Shown: positions 53,529 to 62,800 of the stretch, piece by piece
How the letters are laid out: each line of letters begins with the position of its first letter
Numbering within the stretch: the stretch's first letter is position 1
From: JAHIQC01 sp964565645
GTDB lineage: Bacteria > Actinomycetota > Coriobacteriia > Anaerosomatales > JAHIQC01
DNA: 64,000 nt
Assembly: GCA_964565645.1 (NCBI GenBank)
Contig: CAZMFQ010000004.1
Span: forward strand, 137,067 to 201,066
Reading direction: 5' to 3'
Translations under genes and position numbers: made by a program
Notes under the pieces: generated by a model
What the model saw: the letters and a program-made list of their open reading frames with translations, nothing else
Databases searched by the model: none
Told to the model about the DNA's origin: nothing

Positions 53529-54244
53529 GCGTCCTCCCCCATCGTCCAGAAGATGGTCGCGAGGATGGCCGCCCCGCCCACGCCGATCCCGACCTCGATG
53601 ATGGTGAGCCACGCCGTGGTGAGCCACGCGAGCTCGTGCGAGCGCGGGAACTGCAGGTAGTTGCCAAACAGGACCGCACCGGCCGTGCCGACCGCGATGA
53701 ACGCGAGCGGTGCGGCGATCTGCAGCCAGCGGCGTGCGCGAAGCGGTACCAGCGCCTCTCCCTGCGCGCGACCGAGGACCGCGGTCATCACGATGAGGAG
53801 CGAGGCGAGGACGGCGCCGCCCTGGAAGCCGCCGCCCGGCGAGACATGCCCATGCAGGACCACGTAGACCGCGAACAGCGCGATGACCGGTGCGAACAGG
53901 CGGACCACGAACGAGACGACGACGCTCACCTCGACCGGCGAGGCGGGTCGTTTCGCGATCGGCTCCTCGCCTGCACGCACTCCAAGCAGCACGGCAAGGA
54001 CGGCGGCGAGCGAGGTGAAGATCACCGTGACCTCACCGTTGGTGTCGAACCCGCGGTAGTTGAGGATGACGTCGGTCACGATGTTCTCGGCCCCCGCCTC
54101 CTCGGCCCCCTTTTCCAGGTAGCGCGCGGAGACGTGCGTGTAGGCGGGGCTGTCGGGACTGCCGTGCGCGGGAAGCTGGGCGACCGCGTAGAGCATCGGC
54201 AGCGCCACGACCACGAGCAGGGCGGCTGTCAGTGCGCGCTTCAT
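53525..54244 (-). CDS. mrpB: Mrp-type antiporter subunit B (MnhB domain)
   Basis: 239 residues from ATG 54244 (4-base overlap upstream). An N-terminal TM helix and an extracytoplasmic loop of ~60 residues precede TTVTxxLxxxRGFDT-like (DVILNYRGFDTNGEV), then four TM helices with the MnhB signature HGHVSPGGGFQGG (~150-162) where E. coli-type relatives also have the GG-x-F-Q-GG. It is longer than typical MrpB because of the N-terminal segment, which corresponds to the C-terminal part of MrpA in split forms. Confidence 0.9.
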   Translation of the reverse strand: MKRALTAALLVVVALPMLYAVAQLPAHGSPDSPAYTHVSARYLEKGAEEAGAENIVTDVILNYRGFDTNGEVTVIFTSLAAVLAVLLGVRAGEEPIAKRPASPVEVSVVVSFVVRLFAPVIALFAVYVVLHGHVSPGGGFQGGAVLASLLIVMTAVLGRAQGEALVPLRARRWLQIAAPLAFIAVGTAGAVLFGNYLQFPRSHELAWLTTAWLTIIEVGIGVGGAAILATIFWTMGEDA

Positions 54245-54483
54245 TTCTCCCGCCTCACCGTCTTGCCGATGGCGAGCAGGAAGAGCACCGTCGTGACGCC
54301 AGCGCCGACCGCGGCCTCCGTCATCGCCACATCGGGCGCGCCCCGGTGCTGCCACAGCAGGCACAGCACCAGGCTGTAGGTCGAGAAGATGACCACGGCG
54401 CCGAGCAGGTCCTTGGTGCGGATGACCGCGATCGCGCAACTGATCAGCAGCACCATGAGCATGATGTCGAACGCCTTGCTCAT
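54241..54483 (-). CDS. DUF4040/MbhD-like subunit (MrpA C-terminal part)
   Basis: 80 residues, two to three TM helices. The sequence RTKDLLGAVVIFSTYSLV and GAPDVAMTEAAVGAG is the hallmark of the DUF4040/MbhD domain that in fused systems forms the end of MrpA. It overlaps both neighbours by 4 bases. Confidence 0.9.
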   Translation of the reverse strand: MSKAFDIMLMVLLISCAIAVIRTKDLLGAVVIFSTYSLVLCLLWQHRGAPDVAMTEAAVGAGVTTVLFLLAIGKTVRREK

Positions 54484-54821
54484 ACGATCTCACCGCCTCC
54501 GTCCGCGGACGGTGCGCGCCAAGGCTTGAGCCCGGTGCGGTATGCGGCACGCGCCAGGGCGTGGCCGGCCGTGGGGCTCGAGAGCAGTACGAGCGCGGCG
54601 AGCGCAAGGAGCTTGAGGGCGTCGGGGGTGAAGCCCTCGAGCAGCGTGAGCCCGAGCAGGATAGACCCTGCGCCCACGGTGTCGCACTTGGTGGCCGCGT
54701 GTGTCCGCGAGAAGAAGTCCGGGAACCGCAGGATCCCCAGCGTGCCGACGAAGAAGAAGAACGCGCCCACGACGCACAGGATGATCGAGAGGGCCTGGAC
54801 GATGGCGGCGAGCGCGCTCAT
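54480..54821 (-). CDS. mrpG: Mrp-type antiporter subunit G
   Basis: 113 residues from ATG 54821, overlapping mrpF by 4 bases. Three TM helices with the MnhG signature GTLGILRFPDFFSRTHAATK (~27-46). The C-terminal tail is basic and polar. Part of the split-gene Mrp complex. Confidence 0.93.
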   Translation of the reverse strand: MSALAAIVQALSIILCVVGAFFFFVGTLGILRFPDFFSRTHAATKCDTVGAGSILLGLTLLEGFTPDALKLLALAALVLLSSPTAGHALARAAYRTGLKPWRAPSADGGGEIV

Positions 54822-55093
54822 GACCAGTCCCCTATCAGCCGGCCGGTCTCCATCAGATGGGCGGCGATGATGGTGACCGCGGAGTTGAGCAGGCCGTAGA
54901 CGAACGCGACGTCGAGGTAGAGGCTGCGGCCGAAGATGTATGCGAGGAGCACGAGCACGACGAGGGTCTTGGTGCCGACGATGTTGACCGCCAGTATCCT
55001 GTCGGCGACGGTCGGCCCGAGATACGCCCTGACCAGGCACAACAGTGCGTTGACGAGCAAGAAGATGCCGAGGCCCCAGAAGAAGGCTTCCAT
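54818..55093 (-). CDS. mrpF: Mrp-type antiporter subunit F
   Basis: 91 residues from ATG 55093 (GAGGAG of the preceding gene end serves as ribosome-binding site). Three TM helices and the MnhF pattern RAYLGPTVADRILAVNIVG (~23-41). Two bp after mrpE. Confidence 0.93.
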   Translation of the reverse strand: MEAFFWGLGIFLLVNALLCLVRAYLGPTVADRILAVNIVGTKTLVVLVLLAYIFGRSLYLDVAFVYGLLNSAVTIIAAHLMETGRLIGDWS

Positions 55094-55095
55094 CA

Positions 55096-55572
55096 CTACT
55101 CCTCGAAGACGCGATGGATCCGTGACTCCATGTCCCCGTTCTCGATGCCGGTCGCGAACGTCTCACACAGGCAGTGCACGATGTAGCCGGACTCATCCAG
55201 ATCGACGGTGAGCGTGCCCGGGGTGAGCGTGATCGAGTTGGCGAAGGCGACCCTGGCGACGGTGCGCTCCAACGGGCTGCGATGAACGATCACGACCGGA
55301 TCGATGGGCATCCGGGGATCGAGCACCTTCTCCGCGACCCCCACCGCGGCCGCGACGATCTCCTTGATCAGCCACAGCAGGTACACGCAGAAGCGCCCTG
55401 CCTGCGCGACGCTGAGCGACGGCTCGTCACCCGCGGCCCATAGCGCCCGGACAGCCCACCAGCCCAGGAGCAGCGAGAGTCCGACGCCTGTGAGCAGTTC
55501 GCCCACTGCGAGTGAGCCGGTGAGTACCAGCCAGAAGGCGAACAACGGGACGGCAGCACCGAGAGTCCTCAT
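55096..55572 (-). CDS. mrpE: Mrp-type antiporter subunit E
   Basis: 158 residues from ATG 55572, overlapping the GGDEF gene by 4 bases. Two or three TM helices at the N-terminus, then the MnhE pattern WLIKEIVAAAVGVAEKVLDP (~68-87) and a cytoplasmic beta domain with NSITLTPGTLTVDL (~113-126). The first antiporter subunit in transcription order. Confidence 0.92.
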   Translation of the reverse strand: MRTLGAAVPLFAFWLVLTGSLAVGELLTGVGLSLLLGWWAVRALWAAGDEPSLSVAQAGRFCVYLLWLIKEIVAAAVGVAEKVLDPRMPIDPVVIVHRSPLERTVARVAFANSITLTPGTLTVDLDESGYIVHCLCETFATGIENGDMESRIHRVFEE

Positions 55573-56423
55573 GAGGGGGCCTCCCCGGGGGCGGTGGCCA
55601 GGCGTTCGGCCGCAAGTTCGACGAGCGCGTCGAGGCCGGGCGCCTCCCGGGGGAAAGACGCCCAGGCCACGCTCGCGCGGCAATGTGCCGCGGGCTCGAG
55701 CGCATCGCCCTCGAACGACGCGTGCGCGATCGCCTCGTCGATGCGCGTCGCGATCACGGCGGCCTCGGCGGACGAGGCGAACGGCGCGACGACGGCGAAC
55801 ACGTCGGGAGCGAGGCGTCCCACGATGTCGCTCCCCCGTGCTGAGATGCTCACGACCTCGGCCATGTGTTCGAGGAGCAGCCCCGCCTTGTATGCGCCGA
55901 ACTGCTCATGAAACGCCTCGAGGTCGTCGACACGAGCAACGACCAGAGCCACGTCGAAGCCGTGCCGAGTGCTGCGGTCGAGTTCTCGTGCAAGACTCTC
56001 CTGTAACGCCGAGGAGCTCAGCAGACCCGTCTCACGATCGAACACCGATGCCTGCTCGGTCTCGCGCACGCGACGCTCGGCGCGGCTCGCGGCGCGTCCC
56101 ACCACGACCCCGCCTGCAAGAAACGTCGTGAACCCCACGATCATGCCGAGACGCACGGCGGCGGTGTGATCGGTGCCCGGCATCACGAGGGCTGCGATAC
56201 CGACACAGACCGTCGTGGCCAGGATGGCCCCGGACACGCCGTGGGACAGGGCGGCGAGCAGGACGGGGACCAGGTAGAGCGGCCAAATCATGTCCAGATC
56301 GCCGGTGAACAGCGCAAGGAGCGTGATGAACAGGATGAGGGCCGCGACCGCGATCGTACGCGTCAGGCGACGGTCGTCGGTGAGCCCCGGTGTCGGTTCG
56401 GCCCGTGTCACACGAAGGTCCAT
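55569..56423 (-). CDS. Membrane protein with degenerate GGDEF domain
   Basis: 284 residues from ATG 56423 (GGGGAG just upstream). Five or six TM helices (~28-125), then a GGDEF-like fold starting FDRETGLLSSSAL (~138). The signature position reads GRLAPDVFAVV instead of GG(D/E)EF, so cyclase activity is unlikely. It is the first gene of the Mrp operon, coupled by a 4-base overlap to mrpE. A sensory or c-di-GMP-binding role is possible but unproven. Confidence 0.8.
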   Translation of the reverse strand: MDLRVTRAEPTPGLTDDRRLTRTIAVAALILFITLLALFTGDLDMIWPLYLVPVLLAALSHGVSGAILATTVCVGIAALVMPGTDHTAAVRLGMIVGFTTFLAGGVVVGRAASRAERRVRETEQASVFDRETGLLSSSALQESLARELDRSTRHGFDVALVVARVDDLEAFHEQFGAYKAGLLLEHMAEVVSISARGSDIVGRLAPDVFAVVAPFASSAEAAVIATRIDEAIAHASFEGDALEPAAHCRASVAWASFPREAPGLDALVELAAERLATAPGEAPS

Positions 56424-56841
56424 GGTCTCCCCCTGCAACGAGTACGCATGCACTCAAGTACACTGCGTCGTCTCCGGGGGCCAACGGCGCACGAACACCG
56501 ACTTGCTTGCCAGGTGTGAGCCATTTCACGGTCGACATCAACCCTATGCCCTTGTGCCTCGCTTCACACACGGGGTTGGCGCTCAGGCTTCTTCATTACT
56601 ACGAGTTGGGGGTCAGGAGTGATGGGGCGCGGATTGCGTCTATCAGAAACCGGAATCCCGCGAACTCGAACTCCCGCCGCGGTCAGCGTGCCCGGTAGCG
56701 GCTCCGATGGTGTTCACACTGGTCCAGCTGGATGGCCTTGCTGCTGCTTGCCGCCTACTCTTCGGCGGGCCGATCGACGCCCGCGTCACCCGCCCGGACC
56801 CGGCCGATGCGCAGCGCCTATTGACAGTCCACACCGACACC
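56424..56841. other. Intergenic region upstream of the Mrp operon and ArsR-type operon
   Basis: Divergent promoters are expected here. I see no RNA gene. A 56-codon plus-strand frame (56707-56877) ends ATGA on the ArsR start but has no ribosome-binding site and overlaps the TTGACA and operator below, so I do not call it a gene. Confidence 0.45.
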
Positions 56842-56859
56842 TGTCAGGATATGCTGACA
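56842..56859 (+). promoter_or_regulatory. Inverted repeat at the ArsR-type promoter
   Basis: TGTCAG (56842-56847) and CTGACA (56854-56859) are perfect inverted arms with a 6-nt centre, ending 14 bp before ATG 56874. TTGACA at 56821-56826 may be a -35 box. GGAGG lies at 56866-56870. Confidence 0.6.
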
Positions 56860-56873
56860 TGTGAAGGAGGAAC

Positions 56874-57215
56874 ATGACGGACGAGCGAACAGGTGATCAG
56901 CTTCTGCAGATGCTGGGGGCCCTCGGCAATCCGCACCGCCTGCGAATCCTCGCCGCGCTGAGCGAACGCGAGAGCTATGTGAGCGAGCTGGCGCGCGAAC
57001 TGGGCATCGGCCGCCCCCTGCTTCACATGCATCTGCAGACGTTGGAGAAGGCAGGCCTCGTGGTCGGACGCCACGAGGTCTCGGAGGACGGGAAGGCGCT
57101 TCGCTACTACCGGGTGGCGGACTTCGACGAGCACCTGACGCCCGAGCGGGTCGTACGGGCGACGAAGACGCTGAGCATGGACAGCGAGCATGCCGAGAAA
57201 GGACGGAACCGATGA
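56874..57215 (+). CDS. ArsR/SmtB-type winged-helix regulator
   Basis: 113 residues with GGAGG 3-4 nt upstream. HTH visible: LGNPHRLRILAAL and VSELARELGIGRPLLHMHLQTLEKAGLV (in two parts), RYYRV wing. No CxC or other metal site is visible, so it may sense something other than metal. It overlaps the following small gene by 4 bases. It likely represses itself through TGTCAG repeats. Confidence 0.85.
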   Translation: MTDERTGDQLLQMLGALGNPHRLRILAALSERESYVSELARELGIGRPLLHMHLQTLEKAGLVVGRHEVSEDGKALRYYRVADFDEHLTPERVVRATKTLSMDSEHAEKGRNR

Positions 57216-57478
57216 ACATGGGATGGCCTACCGCGATCGTACTGGTGGCGCTGCTCTTCACCGGCGTGTCGGTCTACGCGACGATCGTGGCGGCGCGCGG
57301 AGCTGAGGCCGACCGCGAGGCAAAGGGCAAGTATGGTGCGCAGTACAAGGAGCTCGCCGGCCAGTACGAGGGCCTCGCGGCTGAGATTCGCGACGCACAG
57401 CAAGGCATGCGGACCGACCTGGCCGCCGTTCGCACGTCGGTCGAGTCGATCGAGCAGATGATGCGGGATGTCGGCTGA
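57212..57478 (+). CDS. Small membrane-anchored coiled-coil protein
   Basis: 88 residues, 4-base overlap with the ArsR-type gene. One N-terminal TM helix (~5-27) followed by a charged coiled coil to the end (~30-88). No known family. Likely forms an oligomer at the membrane. Confidence 0.7.
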   Translation: MNMGWPTAIVLVALLFTGVSVYATIVAARGAEADREAKGKYGAQYKELAGQYEGLAAEIRDAQQGMRTDLAAVRTSVESIEQMMRDVG

Positions 57479-57511
57479 CTCCGGCACGCTGCGGGAGGGG
57501 GCGACGGGCTG

Positions 57512-57877
57512 ATGTCGCTTCGATGGGTCTGGCTGGCGCTGGCAGCGGCGGTCGTCTTTGTCTCGGGGGTGTGGATGACCCGGGCCGGCCGTCCCCATAG
57601 CGGACTACTGCTCAACGTGCACAAGCTCGTGGACCTGGCTGCGGTCGTCTACATGGGCATCGCCTTCTACCGGGCCTATCAGGACGCTCGCTTCACTCCC
57701 GCGACATGGATGCTCCTGGCAGCGATGGCCCTGGTGGCGATGGCACTCTTCGCATCGGGCGGTGTGATCAGCGCAATGGGATCAGCGCCCGTCTGGGTGG
57801 TGCGGCTCCACCGCGTCGGCTCGTGGATCGGTGGGGCGCTCGCCGCAGCAAGCGTGTGGGCGGTCGGAGTGCGATAG
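57512..57877 (+). CDS. Four-helix membrane protein, cytochrome b561-like in shape
   Basis: 121 residues. Four hydrophobic helices. Two His residues lie in comparable places of helices 2 and 4 (LLNVHKLVD, VVRLHRVGSW), suggesting a b-type haem or metal site, but this is a guess. 33 bp after the small coiled-coil gene, last in the operon. It lies just left of the island boundary. Confidence 0.65.
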   Translation: MSLRWVWLALAAAVVFVSGVWMTRAGRPHSGLLLNVHKLVDLAAVVYMGIAFYRAYQDARFTPATWMLLAAMALVAMALFASGGVISAMGSAPVWVVRLHRVGSWIGGALAAASVWAVGVR

Positions 57878-57904
57878 CCAAGACACTCCGCCGCCGGAAA
57901 CGAA

Positions 57905-57937
57905 GAAGGTCGGGATGGCTGCGCCTTCCCGACCTTC
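57905..57937. terminator. Bidirectional hairpin terminator at the left flank of the island
   Basis: GAAGGTCGGGA (57905-57915) and TCCCGACCTTC (57927-57937) form a perfect 11-bp stem with an 11-nt loop, followed by T-rich sequence. It would end the 56.9-57.9 kb operon and, on the minus strand, the original tRNA-fMet transcript. Confidence 0.8.
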
Positions 57938-57944
57938 GTATTTA

Positions 57945-57990
57945 CTGGTCGCGGGGACAGGATTTGAACCTGTGACCTTCGGGTTATGAG
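57945..57990 (-). repeat. Left attachment site: tRNA-fMet 3' half
   Basis: 46 bp identical to 63945-63990, exactly 6,000 bp away. On the minus strand it is the tRNA from the anticodon loop (CTCATAA) to the CCA end. The 5' half is absent, replaced by island DNA. This copy keeps the chromosomal terminator at 57905, so it is the displaced original 3' half. Confidence 0.9.
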
Positions 57991-58085
57991 TGACGCCCAA
58001 GCAGGGCGTGCGGACAGTGGTGAATCCCGTTAGTCCTGCTCGGCGAGGGTGTGGCTACCTGACGTTCCATCTGGTTCCGGCTCAA

Positions 58086-58109
58086 AGTGTTAGAAGAAGT
58101 GTTAGAAGC
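58086..58109. repeat. Tandem 12-bp repeats, putative integrase arm sites (left)
   Basis: AGTGTTAGAAGA (58086-58097) and AGTGTTAGAAGC (58098-58109), 95 bp inside the left attachment site. Same motif at the right end. The 58110-side sequence continues into the maturase 3' end. Confidence 0.6.
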
Positions 58110-58110
58110 G

Positions 58111-59394
58111 TCACAGTCGATGCATCCCCTGATCTCGCATGAAGACCTTCACGAGATCGTGGGTCCTCTCCTCAAGACAGCGCCTATCGCCTGTCTTGGC
58201 GTAGCGGAGAGGACAGCCACCCCAACACATCGGAAGCAGGCTACATGCACGACACGTCTCATCTTCGAATGGGTCGTTCCGGCGCCACGCCTCGTCCGCC
58301 CCGGCGTTGAGCTCGATCTCACCGTCCTGAGAGATGCGCCCCACCATAGCTGGCTGGAAGTCCAGGTCGTTGACACACTTCCAGATGGATAGGTCGGGAA
58401 GCACGTGCAGCGTGTTTGGACCACCATCGCCCTCGCAGAATCGGAACCGGTCAGGGTGTGCAGGGGCCACGCGGAAGCCAAGTGAGGCGGCGAGATCGTA
58501 GAAGGTCTCCTGATTCTCGTCGTTCACGTTCGTGGCCGAGAACAGACGAGTGTTGTAGACGGGCCGGAAGTACACTCGAAAGTAGGCCTTCTCTGGCTCC
58601 GAGAACTCCTCCAGCAACTCGGCGACCTCTTCAACCGTGTTGTTGAGCAAGTTCACCCTGAGAGCTGGATCAATGGCACCGTCTAGCTCCTGATTCAGTC
58701 GAACCAGCGACCGGAAGTTCTCGAGCACCCGTCCGTACGTTCGATCGATTCCGCGATGAGTTCTTGACTGATTGTGCGTTGCCTCGCACCCGTCAATTGT
58801 TACCTGGAACGTGACCATATTGAGCTCTGTGGCCAACATCCGAGCCGTGTCGTAGTCGAGGAAGTAGCCGTTGGTAGTGATTCCTGCGTCGAACTTGAAC
58901 CCATGTTCGGTCGCAAGCGACACCACGAACCCCAGGTAATCCTGGAGAACCGGAATCTCGAGCAAAGGCTCGCCACCGAAGACCGTGATGTGAACCAGGC
59001 GCTTCTTCGGGAACAGCTTGCTTGAGAATCGCTTCAGCGTGAGCAGCCGCTCGCTCGTTAGGCGCCCGGCCTTGACGGACTCAAAGCAATACGGACAGGC
59101 GAAGTTGCACGCCATCGTCGGCAGCAGCGTCATGAAGACGTACTCTTGGTCTTCGCGCGCCCGCCGGTACGATGCCTTCAGTAGTCCCACCTCGTCAACG
59201 TCTGCGTCGACGAGGAACCCGTTCCGGGAGAGCGCCTCCTGGGCATGAGGGGGAACGTGGGCCAGATCAGTGCTCGACATGGCATGGTATGTATCTTGGT
59301 CAACCCTGGCAACAGCGCGAGTCGCGCTATTGAGGAGGTAGATGCCTTCTCCACGCAACTGCCAGATGTTGAACGCACTGGGCTTGAGGGACAT
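58111..59394 (-). CDS. Radical SAM/SPASM peptide maturase
   Basis: 427 residues. The radical SAM CxxxCxxC lies at C96, C100, C103 (ACNFACPYC), followed by FGGEPLL (SAM-binding GGE) and TTNG. A SPASM-type C-terminus has C381, C384, C390, C394 and C406 (CRACSLLPMCWGGCPL), plus Cys in RFCEG and WKCVN. The N-terminal ~90 residues lack a visible RiPP recognition element, though one may be present. These enzymes install thioether, C-C or similar crosslinks in ribosomal peptides. It follows the Cys-rich peptide gene by 118 bp and is very likely its modifying enzyme. The product class is unknown. Confidence 0.92.
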   Translation of the reverse strand: MSLKPSAFNIWQLRGEGIYLLNSATRAVARVDQDTYHAMSSTDLAHVPPHAQEALSRNGFLVDADVDEVGLLKASYRRAREDQEYVFMTLLPTMACNFACPYCFESVKAGRLTSERLLTLKRFSSKLFPKKRLVHITVFGGEPLLEIPVLQDYLGFVVSLATEHGFKFDAGITTNGYFLDYDTARMLATELNMVTFQVTIDGCEATHNQSRTHRGIDRTYGRVLENFRSLVRLNQELDGAIDPALRVNLLNNTVEEVAELLEEFSEPEKAYFRVYFRPVYNTRLFSATNVNDENQETFYDLAASLGFRVAPAHPDRFRFCEGDGGPNTLHVLPDLSIWKCVNDLDFQPAMVGRISQDGEIELNAGADEAWRRNDPFEDETCRACSLLPMCWGGCPLRYAKTGDRRCLEERTHDLVKVFMRDQGMHRL

Positions 59395-59512
59395 TCAGAG
59401 GCCTACTTGATCGAAGCCCGCGTCTGCGGACCGCAGTACACGAGGGCCCCTGGAAAGCACCGCTTCCGCGCTGCCATCCGCCCGTTCGGCACTGATCGCA
59501 TACCTCTTGGTG

Positions 59513-59695
59513 CTAGCTAGTGCAAGCGCAGTAGTTGTCCGTGCACTGGCACTGATTGACGTTCGACAAGGTCACGTCGTGCAGGGCCTCAACGACGGTA
59601 CTTCCCGTTGCACACGACGGCTCTGCCTCCCTGAGAATCTCGATTCCCCCGAGTTCCTGATCTTCTAGCACAACGACCGTGTTCTCTTCGCGCAT
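59513..59695 (-). CDS. Cys-rich RiPP precursor-like peptide
   Basis: 60 residues, with GAGGGG ~8 nt upstream of ATG 59695. The first ~47 residues look like an acidic leader (MREENTVVVLEDQELGG). The C-terminus is NQCQCTDNYCACTS, with C49, C51, C56 and C58 in two C-x-C pairs. One more Cys is at C28. It sits immediately upstream of the radical SAM/SPASM gene, the standard arrangement of precursor and maturase. No protease, exporter or immunity gene is adjacent. No known precursor family is recognised. Confidence 0.75.
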   Translation of the reverse strand: MREENTVVVLEDQELGGIEILREAEPSCATGSTVVEALHDVTLSNVNQCQCTDNYCACTS

Positions 59696-59827
59696 CGCCT
59701 ACACCCCTCGACTCAATTGACCTGACACAAGGCTACCACGACGACGCCGAGGGAGACTATGCGCGCGGGCCCGAGGTCCGATCGCCAAGTGACTGTTGCC
59801 TAGCGATACGAGGCGAAGGTGTCCGCA

Positions 59828-62800
59828 CTAGTCCTCGGGCACCGCGTACGGCCGGAAGTCACTCATGCCCTTAGCCGCAAGGCGGTTCGCCAGTTCGCGC
59901 GCCTTGAGTGCGGCCTCCGGATCAGTCGAGTCGATTCCGGCCTCAACGATTGTCATGTATTCCCTGCGTGAAGCGTGGTGCATGTAGCCCTCAGGGTCGT
60001 GGATAAGTAGCTGTGTGGCTGCCTCCACAACTCGGCTAGGATGTCTGCCCGCGTCCTCGGCGAGGCCCTTCAGGACCATGAAGTCGGGCTCAACCCAGTG
60101 GACAAGAGCAAGCACTCGTTCAAGCTGCGTCAGCCACCAGTCGGACGCGAACAAGGTGGAATCTACCATCGCACCGAAGGCCATCATCTCGTCGCGATGC
60201 GCATCGAGCGGTCTTCCGGCGGCGCCGGCGTCCTCCGCCAGGCCAATCCGACGTTCCCAGAGCGAGCGTGCACGATCAAGGAACTCTGGCTCTACGCCCT
60301 CCTTCGTGTCCCTACGTGCTGCAGCGAGCCGCGGCGCGTGGACCGAGGCGGTCTCCCAGAAGGGTTGGGCCGGCTCGCCATAGAGGAGCTCCATGAGTTC
60401 ATCATCCAGTTCGATCGCACCGGCGAGATACATAACGATGATGTGTCTCGCAAGTGCTTGAGCCGGTTCGTTTCGCTCCCACACCACCGGGGGTTCGTCG
60501 GCGATGTGCTCGACGCGGAAACGGTATTCGCTACGGAGAAGCGGTACGAGCGGCTTGCGTATGGTTCCGAACGTGAGATATGCATCGAACACGACGTGCC
60601 GACGCGCCAGGTCATCGGCCGGAAACAGGGCTTCCCAATGCGTGCGAAGCCACTCGGGATCAACGATGGCGATCCAATCCAAGCGGGCGCCGATTGCCGC
60701 GCGCACCGCCAGCGACTTCTCGCTCGTGGTGTCAAGCAGTTGCTCAAGCTTCTCTGCCACCTCAGGTCGGGACGAAATGCCGCGTCGATCTTCAAGTTCC
60801 AGGTCGAAGACGCCATCCTGCTTCGCAGCTTCGAGCATGTACGCCATCAGAGCGTGAGCCGCCTTCCCGCGGACCGTGTTCAGCGAGAGTGTGAAGGGGT
60901 CCATGTTCGATCCACCGAACTCCGCCTCGTGTGGTTCAGTGGGGTTCGGGTCTTCGAAAACGGGCAGGAGAATCTCCCAGACCGCAGGCAGAAGCGGTGC
61001 CGGGATAGGAGTCGACTGAGACAGCATTCCGTCGGTCAGCAGACTCGCTGAGACAGCGAGTGTCTCATTTCCGTCAGTGCGACCTGCGCCCGTGTGTTCG
61101 TAGCGATGCTCCAGCGTGCATCCCCGCAAGAGGTCGATGACTCCCTCCCACTGGAACTCCGTTCCCTTACGCAATGCCTGCTCGAATCCGTGGATCACGG
61201 CATTGACGTAGTCCTGCTTCAGATCGAGGAAGTCCGATGCTACAGGGGCAAAGCGACCCGGGTCGGATTCGACGATGGACTCAAGCTGGGAGGCCAAGCC
61301 TCGAATGGTAGGCCCAAGGAAGTCGTCCTCCTTCTTGGGGGCCCAATCCCTGAGATACGCCGTGAGTTCTTCGATGTCCATCCCGGCAAGCGTGTCGCTA
61401 TCGACTGGCGGGCGATCGCCCCATCCGCTGCGCACCTTGAACTGAGCGTAGTCATCCCATGTGGGCTGCTTCTCGAATCTCTCCGCCATCTGTTCGTACT
61501 GGGAGAGCTGTTCTGCTGACAGGTGGTCCTTAACAGGGAAGAGGCGCCTCACGCGCCATGCGCGTATGTAGCCGTCTTCATCGTCCGCAGACGGGGCCGA
61601 GCCCTTCCACTCTATGAACCTTGCCCTCCAGTCCCCCAGCTCGGGACCTTCGAAGGCGGCACGCAGGAACTCCTCCCTGGCGGCCTCAGGAACGATGGCG
61701 AAGGCGACGGATTGGAGTCGGGCCATCTCTAGGCTGATGCGCTGCTCGTCGTCGCTGATCCCCAACAGGAAGTAGCGGGTGGTCAGATCCATGGCGTCAG
61801 CCGGATGCTGCGCAAGCAGGTCGATGGCAACGCGCCTGAAGACCACGGGCTTGCGTTCCGTAAGCCTTTCGACGCACTCAGCTACTGTCATTCGACCGGA
61901 TGCCACGCACTTCGAGGCCGCATCACGCACGAAGGTTACCAGGGCATTGCGTGGTTCCGAGCCTCGGTTGTCATCGCTATCACGAATGTCCGGGCGCCAG
62001 TACTCGGACATGTCCCACTCGGTGTCTCGCTCGCCGTTCGCAAGTGCGACCGCCGCCTCAAGGAGGTCAGCCGCGAAGCGCAACGCCCTCTCCGGATCAG
62101 CGTCTATCAGAGCCCCACTGATTCCGTCGCAGGCCTCGCCGAATCCCCAGTCGCCATACTGGCTGACAAGGTCCTGAGAGAACGGTCCCTCCCGAGCCTC
62201 AAGACGAAGGAGTGGCGTGGCCAGAGCGTAGGCATCATCGAGCATTCCACCAGAAGCCAGATTCGACACGAGTTCGGCGATCTCGTGTTCTAGCGGCAGG
62301 CGCGAGCCAAGGGCAATACCTCGCGCTACCTGCGGCACGAGACGCGCCGCAAGGGGAGCCGGCAGGTTCTTCGCGGCTTCAACGACGTTCTGGTAGGCGT
62401 ACATGTTCTCGGTGGGCGGGAGACTCTCGAGGATTGCCGCAACCTCGTCCTGTGCTGCCTGCACCGAAGCCATCTGGGCCAGGTAGTCGCCAGCAGGCCA
62501 ACCGTAGTAGCGCTTGCCTTCATCGGTGGTCTCGGGCTCCGGCGGCGAGTTCAAGAGTCCGACCTTGTGCAACGGGGACAGCCATTCCGGAGCCGTGCAT
62601 TGTACGAACAGCTCACGCTGCGTGACGAAATCCCTCGGCATACGAGCAGCCAGGGCCTTTGCCGATTTCGCGCTTGGTCCGCGTCCCACGATCTCGCTGA
62701 TGTGCTGCTGGATGAATACCGAGCGCCTTTCGAACACGTCGAGCAGGGCATCGAACATGGTCAAGTGCAGTCGCCAGAATCTGTGGAAGTCGTCGTTGGC

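Noticed and set aside
56707..56877. 56-codon ORF ending on the ArsR start
   Set aside because: No ribosome-binding site, and the likely promoter and operator lie inside it.
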